Source: Ruthenibacterium sp. (GTDB taxonomy: Bacteria; Bacillota; Clostridia; Oscillospirales; Ruminococcaceae). From it: a stretch of DNA of 17,519 nt. The DNA lies in assembly GCA_020025235.1 (NCBI GenBank), contig JAHHSL010000040.1:1-17519 (forward strand), given 5' to 3'. Numbering within the stretch: position 1 is the first letter of the stretch; every line of letters starts with the position of its first letter. Under the pieces are notes generated by a model. It made no database searches. It was not told the origin of the DNA and saw only the letters and a program-made list of their open reading frames with translations. Made by a program: the position numbers and the translations under genes. This document shows positions 1-7,176 of this stretch, piece by piece.

Positions 1-5
1 CCTTT

Positions 6-36
6 CCCACGCTGTTTTCAGCGTGGGATTTTTTGT
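6..36 (+). terminator. Intrinsic terminator of an upstream gene
   Basis: A perfect 9-bp stem (6-14 with 19-27) closes a TTTT loop and is followed by a T-rich tract. It presumably ends a plus-strand gene lying left of the window. Confidence 0.8.
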
Positions 37-185
37 TTTGCCGCTGGAAACAAGTTAATAAGGACGGTTCTTTCATTACCGCACTGTTGTCCCAATGCTT
101 TTTGTTGTACACAAATCAAAGAAGAAGGCTGCTTTGCGGCCTGAAAATTTTTCGGGGCTCCCTTTTTGGGGAAAACCCCGATTTT

Positions 186-345
186 TTATTGCGCGATCAT
201 TTCTTTTTGACAGGCTATGCACATGATCTGTACGATTTTGGCTGTTCGTACACTGCTGTTGCAGCAAGGGCACATATATTTCCTTGTATGTCCGTTTTTT
301 GCCGTCGGCGTGGTTCCGCTTGGTGCTGCTGTTCTGCAGGTGCAA
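186..345 (-). pseudogene. Decayed remnant of a zinc-ribbon protein gene
   Basis: The minus strand encodes KYMCPCCNSSVR and, after a spacer, IMCIACQKEM before a TAA stop. This is two CxxC pairs spaced like a zinc ribbon, and it resembles the C-terminal ribbons of SprT-like and phage-type proteins. The basic stretch that would precede it (HADGKKRTYK) lies in another frame, so about one base has been gained or two lost near 284. No start codon with a ribosome binding site leads into it, and the strong lipoprotein promoter lies just upstream. I read it as a frameshifted 3' fragment. A short intact 63-residue protein starting near 377 cannot be excluded. The remaining bases between 37 and 410 show nothing else supportable. 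Confidence 0.4.
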
Positions 346-410
346 AGTACGCGCCGGTAAAACGAAACGCCCGACATCAGAACACCGTCCGGCCGGGATA
401 CAAAATTTTA

Positions 411-440
411 TTGACTTGAACGTTTGCTTCATGGTATAGT
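411..440 (+). promoter_or_regulatory. Sigma-A-type promoter for the lipoprotein gene
   Basis: TTGACT at 411-416 and TATAGT at 435-440 are 18 bases apart, and a TG lies just before the -10 box (432-433), making an extended -10. The coding start at 490 lies about 50 bases downstream. Confidence 0.75.
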
Positions 441-489
441 GCAGACAGAAACAAATCCATGCATAAACAACCGGGCAGGAGGGGAAAAG

Positions 490-1101
490 GTGAAAACACA
501 GATGAAACAAAAGAGAAAAACAGCAGCTGTGCTGGCGCTTATTCTGCTGTGCGTCTTTCTTTTTTCGGCGTGCGGAATGGATCCGAAGCATAAAAAGGCG
601 TATGAGGAGCTGCAGGAAAAGCTGCTGGAAGAAGTCGGCGAAGAAAACTGGAAGCTCACCGGTGAGGCCTGCGGCTGGGGCATGGAATCGGTAAACGAGT
701 ACAACCGCTATTATTTTTACATCGACGAAAACCTGTATCACAAATACAAGGATTACTGGCTGGAGGATGTTCCCACGGAAGCGTATCGCGAGGGCATGAA
801 CAGCAGCCTTGGGGAAGCAGGCGATAAGGTGCAGCACTGCATCAACGTTTACATGCTGCGGTATGAAAGCGATATCGACTACGGCGGCGTAGCCGTGAAA
901 AAGAATACGGATTATTTCCTGGTGCATGTTTACGACCATGCGGTCTATTATATGGACGTCGGGCGCACGCTGGGCAAGGGTGCACGCATGATCGAAACCA
1001 AGTTCAATATTGATGAAAGCAGCCTAAGCCGCAAAATGCTGTGCCACAAAAGATTCGGCAGATGGATCATGGAGGATATCCCGAAAGAAAACTGGGGCTG
1101 A
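490..1101 (+). CDS. Predicted lipoprotein of unknown function
   Basis: A 203-residue protein. I chose the GTG at 490 because AGGAGGGG (477-484) sits five bases before it; an ATG at 502 is too far from that site and one at 424 lies inside the promoter. The N-terminus has basic residues 2-10, a hydrophobic core at about 12-25 and a lipobox LFSAC with Cys28, so the mature protein should be lipid-anchored on the outer face of the membrane. The rest is soluble, charged and rich in Tyr and Glu, with a Lys/Glu-rich helix just after the anchor. I recognise no family or catalytic motif. It is monocistronic, with its own promoter and terminator, so nothing links it directly to selenium metabolism. Confidence 0.85.
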   Translation: MKTQMKQKRKTAAVLALILLCVFLFSACGMDPKHKKAYEELQEKLLEEVGEENWKLTGEACGWGMESVNEYNRYYFYIDENLYHKYKDYWLEDVPTEAYREGMNSSLGEAGDKVQHCINVYMLRYESDIDYGGVAVKKNTDYFLVHVYDHAVYYMDVGRTLGKGARMIETKFNIDESSLSRKMLCHKRFGRWIMEDIPKENWG

Positions 1102-1196
1102 TGCGCCCGATCACGGGGCGCCGCGTGCGCGGCAAGCCGTTCCGCAAGGAATCAGCGCCGCGTGCATTTGGTTCCGTACAGCTTGAAGAAAAAGAA

Positions 1197-1233
1197 AACG
1201 GAGTGTGCCATGCGGCGCGCTCCGTTTCTTGTT
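1197..1233 (+). terminator. Intrinsic terminator after the lipoprotein gene
   Basis: A 13-bp stem with a few G-T pairs (1197-1209 with 1214-1226) closes an ATGC loop and is followed by TCTTGTT. It lies about 95 bases after the lipoprotein stop codon. Confidence 0.7.
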
Positions 1234-1767
1234 ATGCAGCTGCCCGGTAAATCGGGATGAGGCGGCTTTTTTAAGAGTATCCGTTCCTTGATTCTGCGGT
1301 TATTTTACCGATGCACGGACGGTGACGCCGTTTTATAGAAGATAGGAGGTCGACGCCCCGATTTCCAGCCGATGCATCGGGAATACTATAAAACGCACCC
1401 TGCTGTTCATATCCGTTTGCCGCACGAACACAGGCAATCGCACCATTTGCCGCTGCAGGTGCAATGAGCGCATCGTGATGAACCCTCTTGTTCGTTATTC
1501 CCTGTGCTTCTTGCGGGGATTTTCCGTTCATTTGGATTTTCCCTTCTGCACGGCTTTTCAGCGTCAGCTTTACGGGCGTACCGTTTTTTGTTACAAAGGA
1601 AGTGCGGCTGTTAGAAGCTGACGCCCGAAGCCTTTGGAAAATACGTTCCGATCCGGCTATGCAAAGAACATGCTCCGTTTCAGCCGTCTGCTTTTTTGGA
1701 TGACACGGCGCTGCGCTTGTCGGCGTCCGGTGTAAAAAGCGGCGGACACCCGCGCGCAGGCGGTGCG
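1234..1767. other. Gene-poor stretch with a possible minus-strand gene fragment
   Basis: No convincing gene lies in these 530 bases, and the base composition looks more AT-rich than the flanking genes. The minus strand is open from 1810 down to 1271. Its part below about 1620 has a protein-like composition (segments such as TKNGTPVKLTLK and YSIPDASAGN), but its only start is a GTG inside the hydrolase gene with no ribosome binding site. It may be a truncated fragment of an unrecognised gene. Confidence 0.35.
1329..1395. repeat. Nested inverted repeat
   Basis: CGTTTTATAG (1329-1338) is matched perfectly by its inverse at 1386-1395. Inside it a second pair, CCCGAT (1357-1362) and ATCGGG (1376-1381), nests in the same register. 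The two stems could form one long imperfect hairpin. There is no run of T after it, so it is not an obvious terminator. It may be a small structured RNA or a trace of a mobile element. Confidence 0.4.
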
Positions 1768-2325
1768 TTATTCCGCTTCGCGGATCATGCGCACGATCTG
1801 TTCGGCGCACACGCGGGAGCCTTCCTCGGTAAGGTGCAGCGTATCTTCACATTTATACAGATCGTCCCGCTGCAGCATGCGGGTGTACAGGTCGTTCACC
1901 TCGACATTTTCTGCGGCCATGACCTCCAGCGCCGCCTTGTTGTACGCCAGCACGGAATCGTTGCCGTAGGAGTGCATTTCCGTCGGGCCGGTGACGGGGA
2001 GCGTTGTAGCGAAGATCAGCCTGTCGCAGTTTGCGCGGCACAGCCTGATGATGCGGCGCAGATTGTGCTGATATTCGCCGATCGGCGTAAGCGGCTCGTT
2101 CATGGGCGGTTCGGCGTTCATATCCCAATAGCCGTTGTTCCAGTGCACCACGTCAAAGTGGCCGTAATGCCAGAAAAACTGGTTCGCCTGCCACAGGGTA
2201 TAGAAGCTGAAGCGTCCGTTGTCGGTGTCGTCATAATAAACCTGATAGTCCCCGTCAAGCATTTCCTTTACGATGCTGTCGTATCCCATGCGGATGGAAT
2301 CGCCCAGAAGCAAAACTTTTTTCAT
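1768..2325 (-). CDS. SGNH/GDSL-family hydrolase
   Basis: A 185-residue cytoplasmic protein of usual length for a compact single-domain SGNH hydrolase. Block I is GDSIRMGY with the nucleophile Ser10. A central NNGYWD segment is in the place of the oxyanion-hole Asn block. The C-terminal DTLHLTEEG supplies the Asp and His of the triad. The family hydrolyses esters, for example acetyl groups on sugars, or lipids and thioesters; the substrate is not visible here. There is no signal peptide. AAGGGG lies about six bases before the ATG. The gene is divergent from selD and shares its intergenic region, but no functional link to selenium is evident. Confidence 0.85.
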   Translation of the reverse strand: MKKVLLLGDSIRMGYDSIVKEMLDGDYQVYYDDTDNGRFSFYTLWQANQFFWHYGHFDVVHWNNGYWDMNAEPPMNEPLTPIGEYQHNLRRIIRLCRANCDRLIFATTLPVTGPTEMHSYGNDSVLAYNKAALEVMAAENVEVNDLYTRMLQRDDLYKCEDTLHLTEEGSRVCAEQIVRMIREAE

Positions 2326-2362
2326 ACAGATCCCCTTTTCCCAAAATTGTCATGTACCTGTT

Positions 2363-2390
2363 ATTGTACACGCGGATCTGCAAAAAGCAA
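2363..2390 (-). promoter_or_regulatory. Candidate promoter of the SGNH hydrolase gene
   Basis: Read on the minus strand, TTGCTT (2390-2385) and TACAAT (2368-2363) are 16 bases apart. The inverted repeat TGTAC-N8-GTACA (2353-2370) covers the -10 box and could be an operator. Confidence 0.4.
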
Positions 2391-2400
2391 GGAAAAGTGT

Positions 2401-2422
2401 ATTGTTTTTTTCTATGGGAATA
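2401..2422 (+). promoter_or_regulatory. Diverged copy of the shared operator-like element, upstream of selD
   Basis: This stretch matches the two elements at 3799-3820 and 12018-12039, chiefly in the run of T, in TCTAT and in the purine-rich tail. The left arm is degenerate (ATTGT instead of ATAGA). Its centre lies about 75 bases before the likely selD transcription start, near where LysR-type activators usually bind. Confidence 0.4.
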
Positions 2423-2466
2423 CAAAATTTTGTGGATTTTTTCGATTTTCCTTTTCCGGACACACA

Positions 2467-2475
2467 TGCTATACT
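2467..2475 (+). promoter_or_regulatory. Extended -10 promoter of selD
   Basis: TGC-TATACT forms an extended -10 element 33 bases before the selD ATG. No good -35 hexamer stands at the right distance, which fits either an extended -10 promoter or one that needs an activator. Confidence 0.55.
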
Positions 2476-2508
2476 GAACGCAGAACAAAAAGCAGGGAGG
2501 CGCAGAGC

Positions 2509-3549
2509 ATGGAAGAGATCCGACTGACCCAAATGGTCAAAAGTGCCGGCTGAGCGGCAAAGCTGGGGCCGGGTGCCCTGAATGATATTTTGAACGGTCT
2601 GCCGCGCACGGGATGCGGCGCGCTGATCGTGGGATACGAAAGCTGCGACGATGCGTGTGCGTACCGTCTTGCGGACGGGCGCGTGATGCTGCAGACGGTG
2701 GATTTTTTTCCGCCTATGGTGGATGATCCCTTTGCGTTCGGGCAGATCGCAGCAGCAAACGCGCTGAGCGATATTTATGCCATGGGCGCGCATCCAAGCC
2801 TTGCCATGAACCTGCTGTGCGTGCCGGAAACGCTGCCGCCGCAGGCGGTGCAGGCGATTTTGGCGGGCGGCACGGATAAAGTGCGCGAAGCGGGCGCCGT
2901 GCTGGCAGGCGGGCATACGATCCGCGACAGTGAGCCGAAATACGGCCTTTGCGTCACGGGCTTTGCCGAGGATGAAACGCAGATCTGGCAGAACGGCGGC
3001 ACGCAGGAGGGCGATGTGCTGATCCTGACAAAGCCGATCGGCAGCGGCGTGCTGAGCACGGCGCACCGGCGCGGGATGCTGGACAAAGCACAGGTGCAGC
3101 GCCTGACGCAGGAAATGGCGATGCTGAACCGCACGGCGTGCGATACCGCACGGGCGGTGGGCGGCGTGCATGCGTGCACGGATATCACGGGCTTCGGCCT
3201 TGCGGGGCACGGGTGCGAAACGGCGCAGGCAAGCGGCGTCACGCTGCACATTGCGGTAAAGGACGTGCCGCTGATGCCGCACGCAAAAGAGCTTTGCGCG
3301 GCGGGCATTCTGCCGGGCGGCGCAAAGCGCAACCGGGAGTATCTTGCAGATAAGGTAAGGCTGCAGTGCCCGGACGCCGAAGCGCAGCAGACGCTGCTGT
3401 TTGACCCGCAGACGTCCGGCGGGCTGCTGTTGAGTGTCAGCGAAGGCAGGGCGCAGGCGATGCTGCGCGCGCTTTCGGACGTTCTGCCGTGCGCCGCCGT
3501 GATCGGCTGGGCCGGAAAAAAGCAGGATGCGGAGCTGATCGCAGAATAG
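2509..3549 (+). CDS. selD: Selenide, water dikinase (selenophosphate synthetase), Sec-containing
   Basis: Makes selenophosphate from selenide and ATP, the selenium donor for SelA. With UGA 2551-2553 read as selenocysteine the protein has 346 residues, close to the usual 347. The start is MEEIRLTQMVKSAG, then Sec15, then AAKLGPG; Sec15 sits where the catalytic Cys/Sec of the family lies and Lys18 matches the essential lysine. GGHTIRDSEPKYG and DPQTSGGLL in the C-terminal half are family signatures. The ATG follows GGGAGG (2495-2500), with a spacer of about eight bases. The frame is open on both sides of the single UGA, and the residues match the family without a gap, so this is not a nonsense mutation. 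As it needs selenocysteine itself, its synthesis depends on the pathway it feeds. The gene ends at a bidirectional terminator facing selC. Confidence 0.96.
2554..2580 (+). promoter_or_regulatory. Candidate SECIS hairpin of selD
   Basis: After the UGA at 2551-2553 come 11 bases, then a short stem (2565-2569 with 2575-2579) with loop CGGGT. Bacterial SECIS elements sit at this distance and carry a GU in the apical loop recognised by SelB. The stem is short, so this is a fit to the known pattern and not proof. Confidence 0.5.
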
Positions 3550-3583
3550 CAGAAGCCGCATGCCGCAGACCGGAAAGAAAACG

Positions 3584-3617
3584 AAAAAGGCAGAGCCGTG
3601 CGGCTCTGCCTTTTTTT
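3584..3617. terminator. Bidirectional terminator between selD and selC
   Basis: A perfect 9-bp stem (3589-3597 with 3602-3610) with loop GTGC is flanked by AAAAA on the left and TTTTTTT on the right. It can end selD on the plus strand and selC on the minus strand. Confidence 0.9.
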
Positions 3618-3619
3618 CA

Positions 3620-3716
3620 TGGCGGGAACGTGTGGGAATCGAACCCACCTAAGCGGCTGTTCACCGCTAGCACCGGTTTTGAAGACCGGAAGGCACACCA
3701 GCACCCATCCGCTCCC
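3620..3716 (-). tRNA. selC: tRNA-Sec (anticodon UCA)
   Basis: On the minus strand this 97-base tRNA begins GGGAGCGG and ends with discriminator G and an encoded CCA. The anticodon TCA (plus-strand 3680-3682) sits in the loop of a CCGG/CCGG-closed stem, so it reads UGA. A long variable arm (AGCGG with CCGCT) and a T arm GTGGG-TTCGATT-CCCAC are clear. Length and long arm match bacterial tRNA-Sec, which SerRS charges with serine before SelA converts it. The eighth acceptor pair appears to be G-A. It lies convergent to selD and shares its terminator. Confidence 0.96.
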
Positions 3717-3723
3717 ATGAATT

Positions 3724-3752
3724 ATTATAAAGCATAGCATGGATTTCGTCAG
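3724..3752 (-). promoter_or_regulatory. Promoter of selC
   Basis: On the minus strand CTGACG (3752-3747) and a consensus TATAAT (3729-3724) are 17 bases apart. The -10 box ends seven bases before the first base of the mature tRNA, so transcription should begin at or close to its 5' end. Confidence 0.75.
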
Positions 3753-3798
3753 GATGCAACGGTTCGGCCCGTTTTTTTGTAAAAAACAGGAAACCGTT

Positions 3799-3820
3799 AT
3801 AGACTTTTTCTATAAGCATT
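3799..3820 (+). promoter_or_regulatory. Operator-like palindrome upstream of the grd operon
   Basis: ATAGA (3799-3803), five bases, then TCTAT (3809-3813) form a perfect dyad of the T-N11-A type bound by LysR-family regulators. Of the 22 positions, 19 are shared with the element before selA (12018-12039), including the tail after the dyad. It lies about 65 bases upstream of a plausible grd transcription start, the usual LysR activation position. Confidence 0.55.
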
Positions 3821-3836
3821 GCGCCGCCGCGGGATT

Positions 3837-3866
3837 TTGATTATTCTTATATAGAGAAAACATCTA
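3837..3866 (+). promoter_or_regulatory. Weak candidate promoter of the grd operon
   Basis: TTGATT at 3837-3842 is a fair -35 box. The only hexamer at suitable spacing (CATCTA, 3861-3866) is a poor -10. If this is the promoter it probably needs an activator, which would agree with the palindrome just upstream. Confidence 0.3.
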
Positions 3867-3900
3867 AAAAAACAAATAAAAAGTGAATATTTTGGATGAA

Positions 3901-4074
3901 GATGACGGAAGAGACTGCAAAAAGCGGCACCGACGGAATAAAGGGGATGTGCGCAACACATCCTGCTGAAGATCTCAGGTAAAAGGACCGTCATCCGACA
4001 AAACTCTGGAAAGCGAAAGCACCGAAGGAGCAATTCCGCACAAAGCGGAAGAATCTCTCAGGTTTCAGACAGAG
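3901..4074 (+). promoter_or_regulatory. Tandem glycine riboswitch
   Basis: Two glycine aptamers stand in series. The first is closed by GATGACGG (3901-3908) and CCGTCATC (3988-3995) and contains a 7-bp hairpin (3945-3951 with 3957-3963) and the core CTCAGGTAAAAGGACC. The second is closed by CTCTG (4004-4008) and CAGAG (4070-4074) and contains GCACCGAAGGAGCAA, a 6-bp hairpin (4034-4039 with 4045-4050) and TCTCTCAGG. A short linker of about eight bases joins them, as in known tandem glycine switches. It precedes grdX and so places the glycine reductase operon under direct control of its substrate. Confidence 0.93.
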
Positions 4075-4106
4075 CGAACTGCAGCGGATGCGGTTCGCTC
4101 TTTTTT
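4071..4106 (+). terminator. Riboswitch-controlled terminator
   Basis: AGAGCGAAC (4071-4079) pairs with 4093-4101, extended inward by four more pairs, and is followed by six T. Its first four bases (AGAG, 4071-4074) are also the 3' side of the closing helix of the second aptamer. Glycine binding would hold those bases and weaken the terminator, so the switch should turn the operon on. Confidence 0.85.
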
Positions 4107-4132
4107 ATTTTCGTGTGGAAAGGGGGCGCGGG

Positions 4133-4486
4133 ATGCGCGTATTCACGAACAATCCGCTTGTGCGGCAAAAGCTTGCCGGCACATGCGAGGTGTGCTATTT
4201 TGACGTTTCGTTTCTGCAGCTGCTGACAAAGGTGCGCGATGAAGTGCACAAGGGCTGCCGGCTTTTGACGCATCCGCTTTCGGGCAGCGTGAAGCCGAAC
4301 GAAACCCCGTATAAATCCGTGATGCTCACACGAGCGCAGGGCGCAGTCGATCTGCAGTCGCTGGAATTGATCGAAGCCGGCATCCGTGCGGCGGAAAAAT
4401 TCCCCGTGCGGTATCCGCAGATGCCCGATTCCGTGCGTGCGGATTTCCAGCTCATCGACTGGACGCTTTTGCAAAGTGCGTTGTAA
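4133..4486 (+). CDS. grdX: GrdX family protein
   Basis: A 117-residue protein beginning MRVFTNNPLV, the typical opening of GrdX, which is found at the head of glycine, sarcosine and betaine reductase operons. Its biochemical role is not established; it is not one of the purified reductase subunits. The ATG at 4133 follows AAAGGGGG with a six-base spacer; an in-frame ATG at 4088 lies inside the terminator hairpin and is rejected. There is no signal peptide or membrane segment. It is the first gene behind the riboswitch, 67 bases before grdE. Confidence 0.88.
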   Translation: MRVFTNNPLVRQKLAGTCEVCYFDVSFLQLLTKVRDEVHKGCRLLTHPLSGSVKPNETPYKSVMLTRAQGAVDLQSLELIEAGIRAAEKFPVRYPQMPDSVRADFQLIDWTLLQSAL

Positions 4487-4511
4487 GCCGCGCGAAAAAA
4501 CGGCGGCTTTT
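4485..4511 (+). repeat. Hairpin between grdX and grdE
   Basis: AAGCCGC (4485-4491) pairs with GCGGCTT (4503-4509), followed by only two more T. It overlaps the grdX stop codon. It could be a leaky terminator or an RNA-processing or stability hairpin. Confidence 0.4.
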
Positions 4512-4553
4512 CATGGCTGTTTTTCCCGTTTACATTCAAAGGAGGTGATCGGA

Positions 4554-5834
4554 TTGAAATTGGAATTGGGATACATCGATATCCGCGATATTCAATTTTC
4601 AACAGAATCAAAAGTCGAAAACGGCGTGCTCTATGTCAATAAACAGGAGATCGAAGCGGTGGCGCTGGGCCAGCCGCACATCAAATCGGCCGAAGCGTTT
4701 CTGGCGCGCCCGGGCGAAAGCGTGCGCATCACGCCCGTGAAGGACGTCATTGAACCGCGCGTCAAGGTCGAAGGCCCCGGCGGCGTGTTCCCGGGCGTGA
4801 TCTCCAAGGTGACGACGGTCGGTTCGGGCAGAACGAACGTGCTGCGCGGCGCGGCGGTCGTCACAACGGGGCGCGTGGTCGGCTTCCAGGAGGGCATTAT
4901 CGATATGTCCGGCCCGGGCGCAGAGTACACCCCGTTTTCAAAGCTGTACAATCTGGTGCTGAAAATGGAGCCGGAGGACGGCCTGCCCCAGCACGAGCAC
5001 GAATACGCCCTGCGCATGGCGGGGCTGAAGGCCGCGGCGTATCTGGGCGAGCTTGCCCGCGCGGTGCAGCCGGACGAAACCCGCGTGTTCGAGACGTATT
5101 CGATCCCCGAGGGCATGAAGAAAATGCCGGATCTGCCGCGCGTTGCCTATGTGATGATGCTGCAGAGCCAGGGGCTGATGCACGACACCTATGTGTACGG
5201 CGTCGATGCAAAGCGGACGCTTTCCACGCTCATCAACCCGACGGAGGTATTCGACGGCGCGATCTTGAGCGGCAACTGCGTTTCCGCATGCGACAAAAAC
5301 ACGACGTATCATCACCTGAACAATCCCGTCATCATGGATCTGTTCGACCGCCACGGCAGGGATCTGAACTTTGTCACCGTCATCATCACGAACGAAAACG
5401 TCTATCTTGCAGATAAGGAGCGTTCTTCCGATTGGGCGGCAAAGCTTGCCGAGCTGCTGGGCGTGGACGGCGTGATCATCTCGCAGGAGGGCTTCGGCAA
5501 TCCGGATACCGACCTTATCATGAACTGCAAAAAGATCGAAAGCAAAAACATCCCCACCGTCATCATCACGGATGAATACGCGGGGCGCGACGGCGCTTCG
5601 CAGTCGCTGGCGGATGCAAGCCCCCTTGCAACGGCAGTTGTCACGGGCGGCAACGCGAACGAAGTGATCGTGCTTCCGCCGCTGGATACCGTCATCGGCG
5701 ACCTTGCCTATGTCGAACGCATTGCGGGCGGCTTCAACGGCAATATCGCACCCGACGGCAGCATCACGGTGGAGCTGCAGGCCATTACGGGCGCAACAAA
5801 TGAAATGGGCTTCAACCGCCTGAGCGCGCGCTGA
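4554..5834 (+). CDS. grdE: Glycine reductase protein B, pyruvoyl-subunit precursor
   Basis: Precursor of the small subunits of substrate-binding protein B, which forms a Schiff base with the amino group of glycine. It has 426 residues, the usual length. The start is a TTG at 4554 behind a near-perfect ribosome binding site (AAAGGAGGTGATC, 4538-4550); the sequence then reads KLELGYIDIRDIQF, as at the start of known GrdE proteins. The self-cleavage segment SGNCVSACDKNT is intact, with Cys242 at the position that becomes the pyruvoyl group in the family. It lies 22 bases before grdB, the partner subunit. The position behind a glycine riboswitch, and the absence of sarcosine- or betaine-type paralogues, support glycine as the substrate. 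Confidence 0.95.
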   Translation: MKLELGYIDIRDIQFSTESKVENGVLYVNKQEIEAVALGQPHIKSAEAFLARPGESVRITPVKDVIEPRVKVEGPGGVFPGVISKVTTVGSGRTNVLRGAAVVTTGRVVGFQEGIIDMSGPGAEYTPFSKLYNLVLKMEPEDGLPQHEHEYALRMAGLKAAAYLGELARAVQPDETRVFETYSIPEGMKKMPDLPRVAYVMMLQSQGLMHDTYVYGVDAKRTLSTLINPTEVFDGAILSGNCVSACDKNTTYHHLNNPVIMDLFDRHGRDLNFVTVIITNENVYLADKERSSDWAAKLAELLGVDGVIISQEGFGNPDTDLIMNCKKIESKNIPTVIITDEYAGRDGASQSLADASPLATAVVTGGNANEVIVLPPLDTVIGDLAYVERIAGGFNGNIAPDGSITVELQAITGATNEMGFNRLSAR

Positions 5835-5856
5835 AGCCGGAAAGGAGGAACCGTCT

Positions 5857-7170
5857 ATGGCTCAAGTAAGGATCGTTCATTACATCAACCAGTTCTTCGG
5901 GCAGATCGGCGGCGAGGAAAAAGCGGATTTCCGCCCCGAACTGCGCGAAGGCCCCGTCGGCCCCGGCCTTGCCTTTGCACAGGCGCTCGGCGATGAAGCC
6001 GAGATCGCGGCCACCGTCATCTGCGGCGATTCGTATTTCAACGAAAATATCGAAAGCGCAAAGAAAGAGATCATCGAAATGATCCGCGGCTGCAAGCCCG
6101 ACGCACTGCTTGCCGGCCCCGCGTTCAATGCGGGACGCTACGGCGTTGCGTGCGGCGCGATCTGCGAAGCCGTGAAAAAAGAGCTGGGCATCCCCGTGCT
6201 GACGGGCATGTACGAAGAAAACCCCGGCGCGGATATGTACAAAAGCGCCGTGTACATCGTGCCGACGAAGAATAACGCCGCGGGCATGCGCTCGGCCGTC
6301 AAGACCATGGCGCCGCTGCTTTTGAAGCTGGCGCGCCATGAAAAGATCGGCGCATCCGCACAGGAGGGCTATATGCCCAACGGCATCCGCGTCAACTTCT
6401 TTGAGGAGGAGCGCGGCTCGAAGCGCGCGGTGGATATGCTGCTGCGCAAAATGGCGGGCAAACCCTTTACGACGGAATTTCCGATGCCGGATTTCGACCG
6501 TGTGGAACCCGCCCCGGCCGTGAAGGATCTTTCCAAAGCGCGCATCGCGCTTGTCACGTCCGGCGGCATCGTGCCGAAAGGCAACCCCGACCACATCGAA
6601 TCCTCCAGCGCATCGAAGTACGGGTGCTATGATATCACCGGCGTCACCGATCTGACAAGCGAAACGTTCGAGACGGCGCACGGCGGCTATGACCCCGTTT
6701 ATGCCAACGAGGACGCCGACCGCGTGCTGCCGGTGGATGTGCTGCGCGAATTTGCCGCCGAAGGGAAAATCGGCGGGCTGTACGAAAAATTCTATACGAC
6801 GGTCGGCAACGGAACCGCCGTAAAGAGTGCGAAAAAATTTGCCGAGGAAATCGCCGCCGATCTTCGCCATGCGAATATTGATGCGATCGTCCTCACCTCC
6901 ACATGAGGGACCTGTACACGTTGCGGTGCAACGATGGTAAAAGAGCTGGAACGCACAGGCATTCCGGTCGTGCATGTATGCACGGTGACGCCGATCTCCA
7001 TGACGGTCGGCGCAAACCGCATTGTTCCTGCGGTGGCGATCCCGCATCCTCTGGGCAACCCCGCCCTGACGCGGGATGAAGAAAAGGACGTGCGCAGAAA
7101 GATCGTCGCGACGGCGCTGCGCGCGCTGACAACGCCGGTTACGGAACAGACGATTTTTGAAGTACAGTAA
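5857..7170 (+). CDS. grdB: Glycine reductase protein B, selenocysteine subunit
   Basis: Large, substrate-specific subunit of protein B. It attacks the alpha carbon of the glycine bound to the GrdE pyruvoyl group and transfers a carboxymethyl group to the selenocysteine of GrdA. With UGA 6904-6906 read as Sec it has 437 residues, the usual size. Sec350 opens the family motif Sec-GTCTRC (U-x-x-C-x-x-C), followed by GATMVKELE. The N-terminus MAQVRIVHYINQFFGQIGGEE is typical. AAAGGAGG lies nine bases before the ATG. Both halves are in the same frame with no other stop. A SECIS-like hairpin begins 12 bases after the UGA. Confidence 0.96.
6907..6933 (+). promoter_or_regulatory. Candidate SECIS hairpin of grdB
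   Basis: Twelve bases after the UGA, CGTTGC (6919-6924) pairs perfectly with GCAACG (6928-6933) around the loop GGT. Distance and the GU in the loop match the bacterial SECIS pattern bound by SelB. Confidence 0.6.
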
Positions 7171-7176
7171 GCGCCC

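Noticed and set aside
153..190. Possible terminator formed by CGGGG and CCCCG followed by T-rich sequence
   Set aside because: Several alternative short pairings exist, the loop is long, and no plus-strand gene lies before it.
33..419. A 128-codon plus-strand frame near the left edge
   Set aside because: Its residues look random (many Cys, Arg and Phe), there is no ribosome binding site, and it overlaps the zinc-ribbon remnant on the other strand.
1271..1810. A 179-codon minus-strand gene
   Set aside because: Its only start is a GTG within the hydrolase gene without a ribosome binding site, and the first third looks like an out-of-frame shadow. Only a possible fragment below about 1620 is kept, at low confidence.
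2551..2553. Premature stop splitting selD into two genes or a pseudogene
   Set aside because: The UGA stands exactly at the catalytic Cys/Sec position, the frame and family match continue without a break, and the window contains the full selenocysteine machinery. The same holds for UGA at 6904 in grdB and 8719 in grdA.
3797..4033. A small minus-strand frame overlapping the riboswitch
   Set aside because: The region is fully explained by the palindrome, promoter and riboswitch, and the frame has no ribosome binding site or recognisable content.
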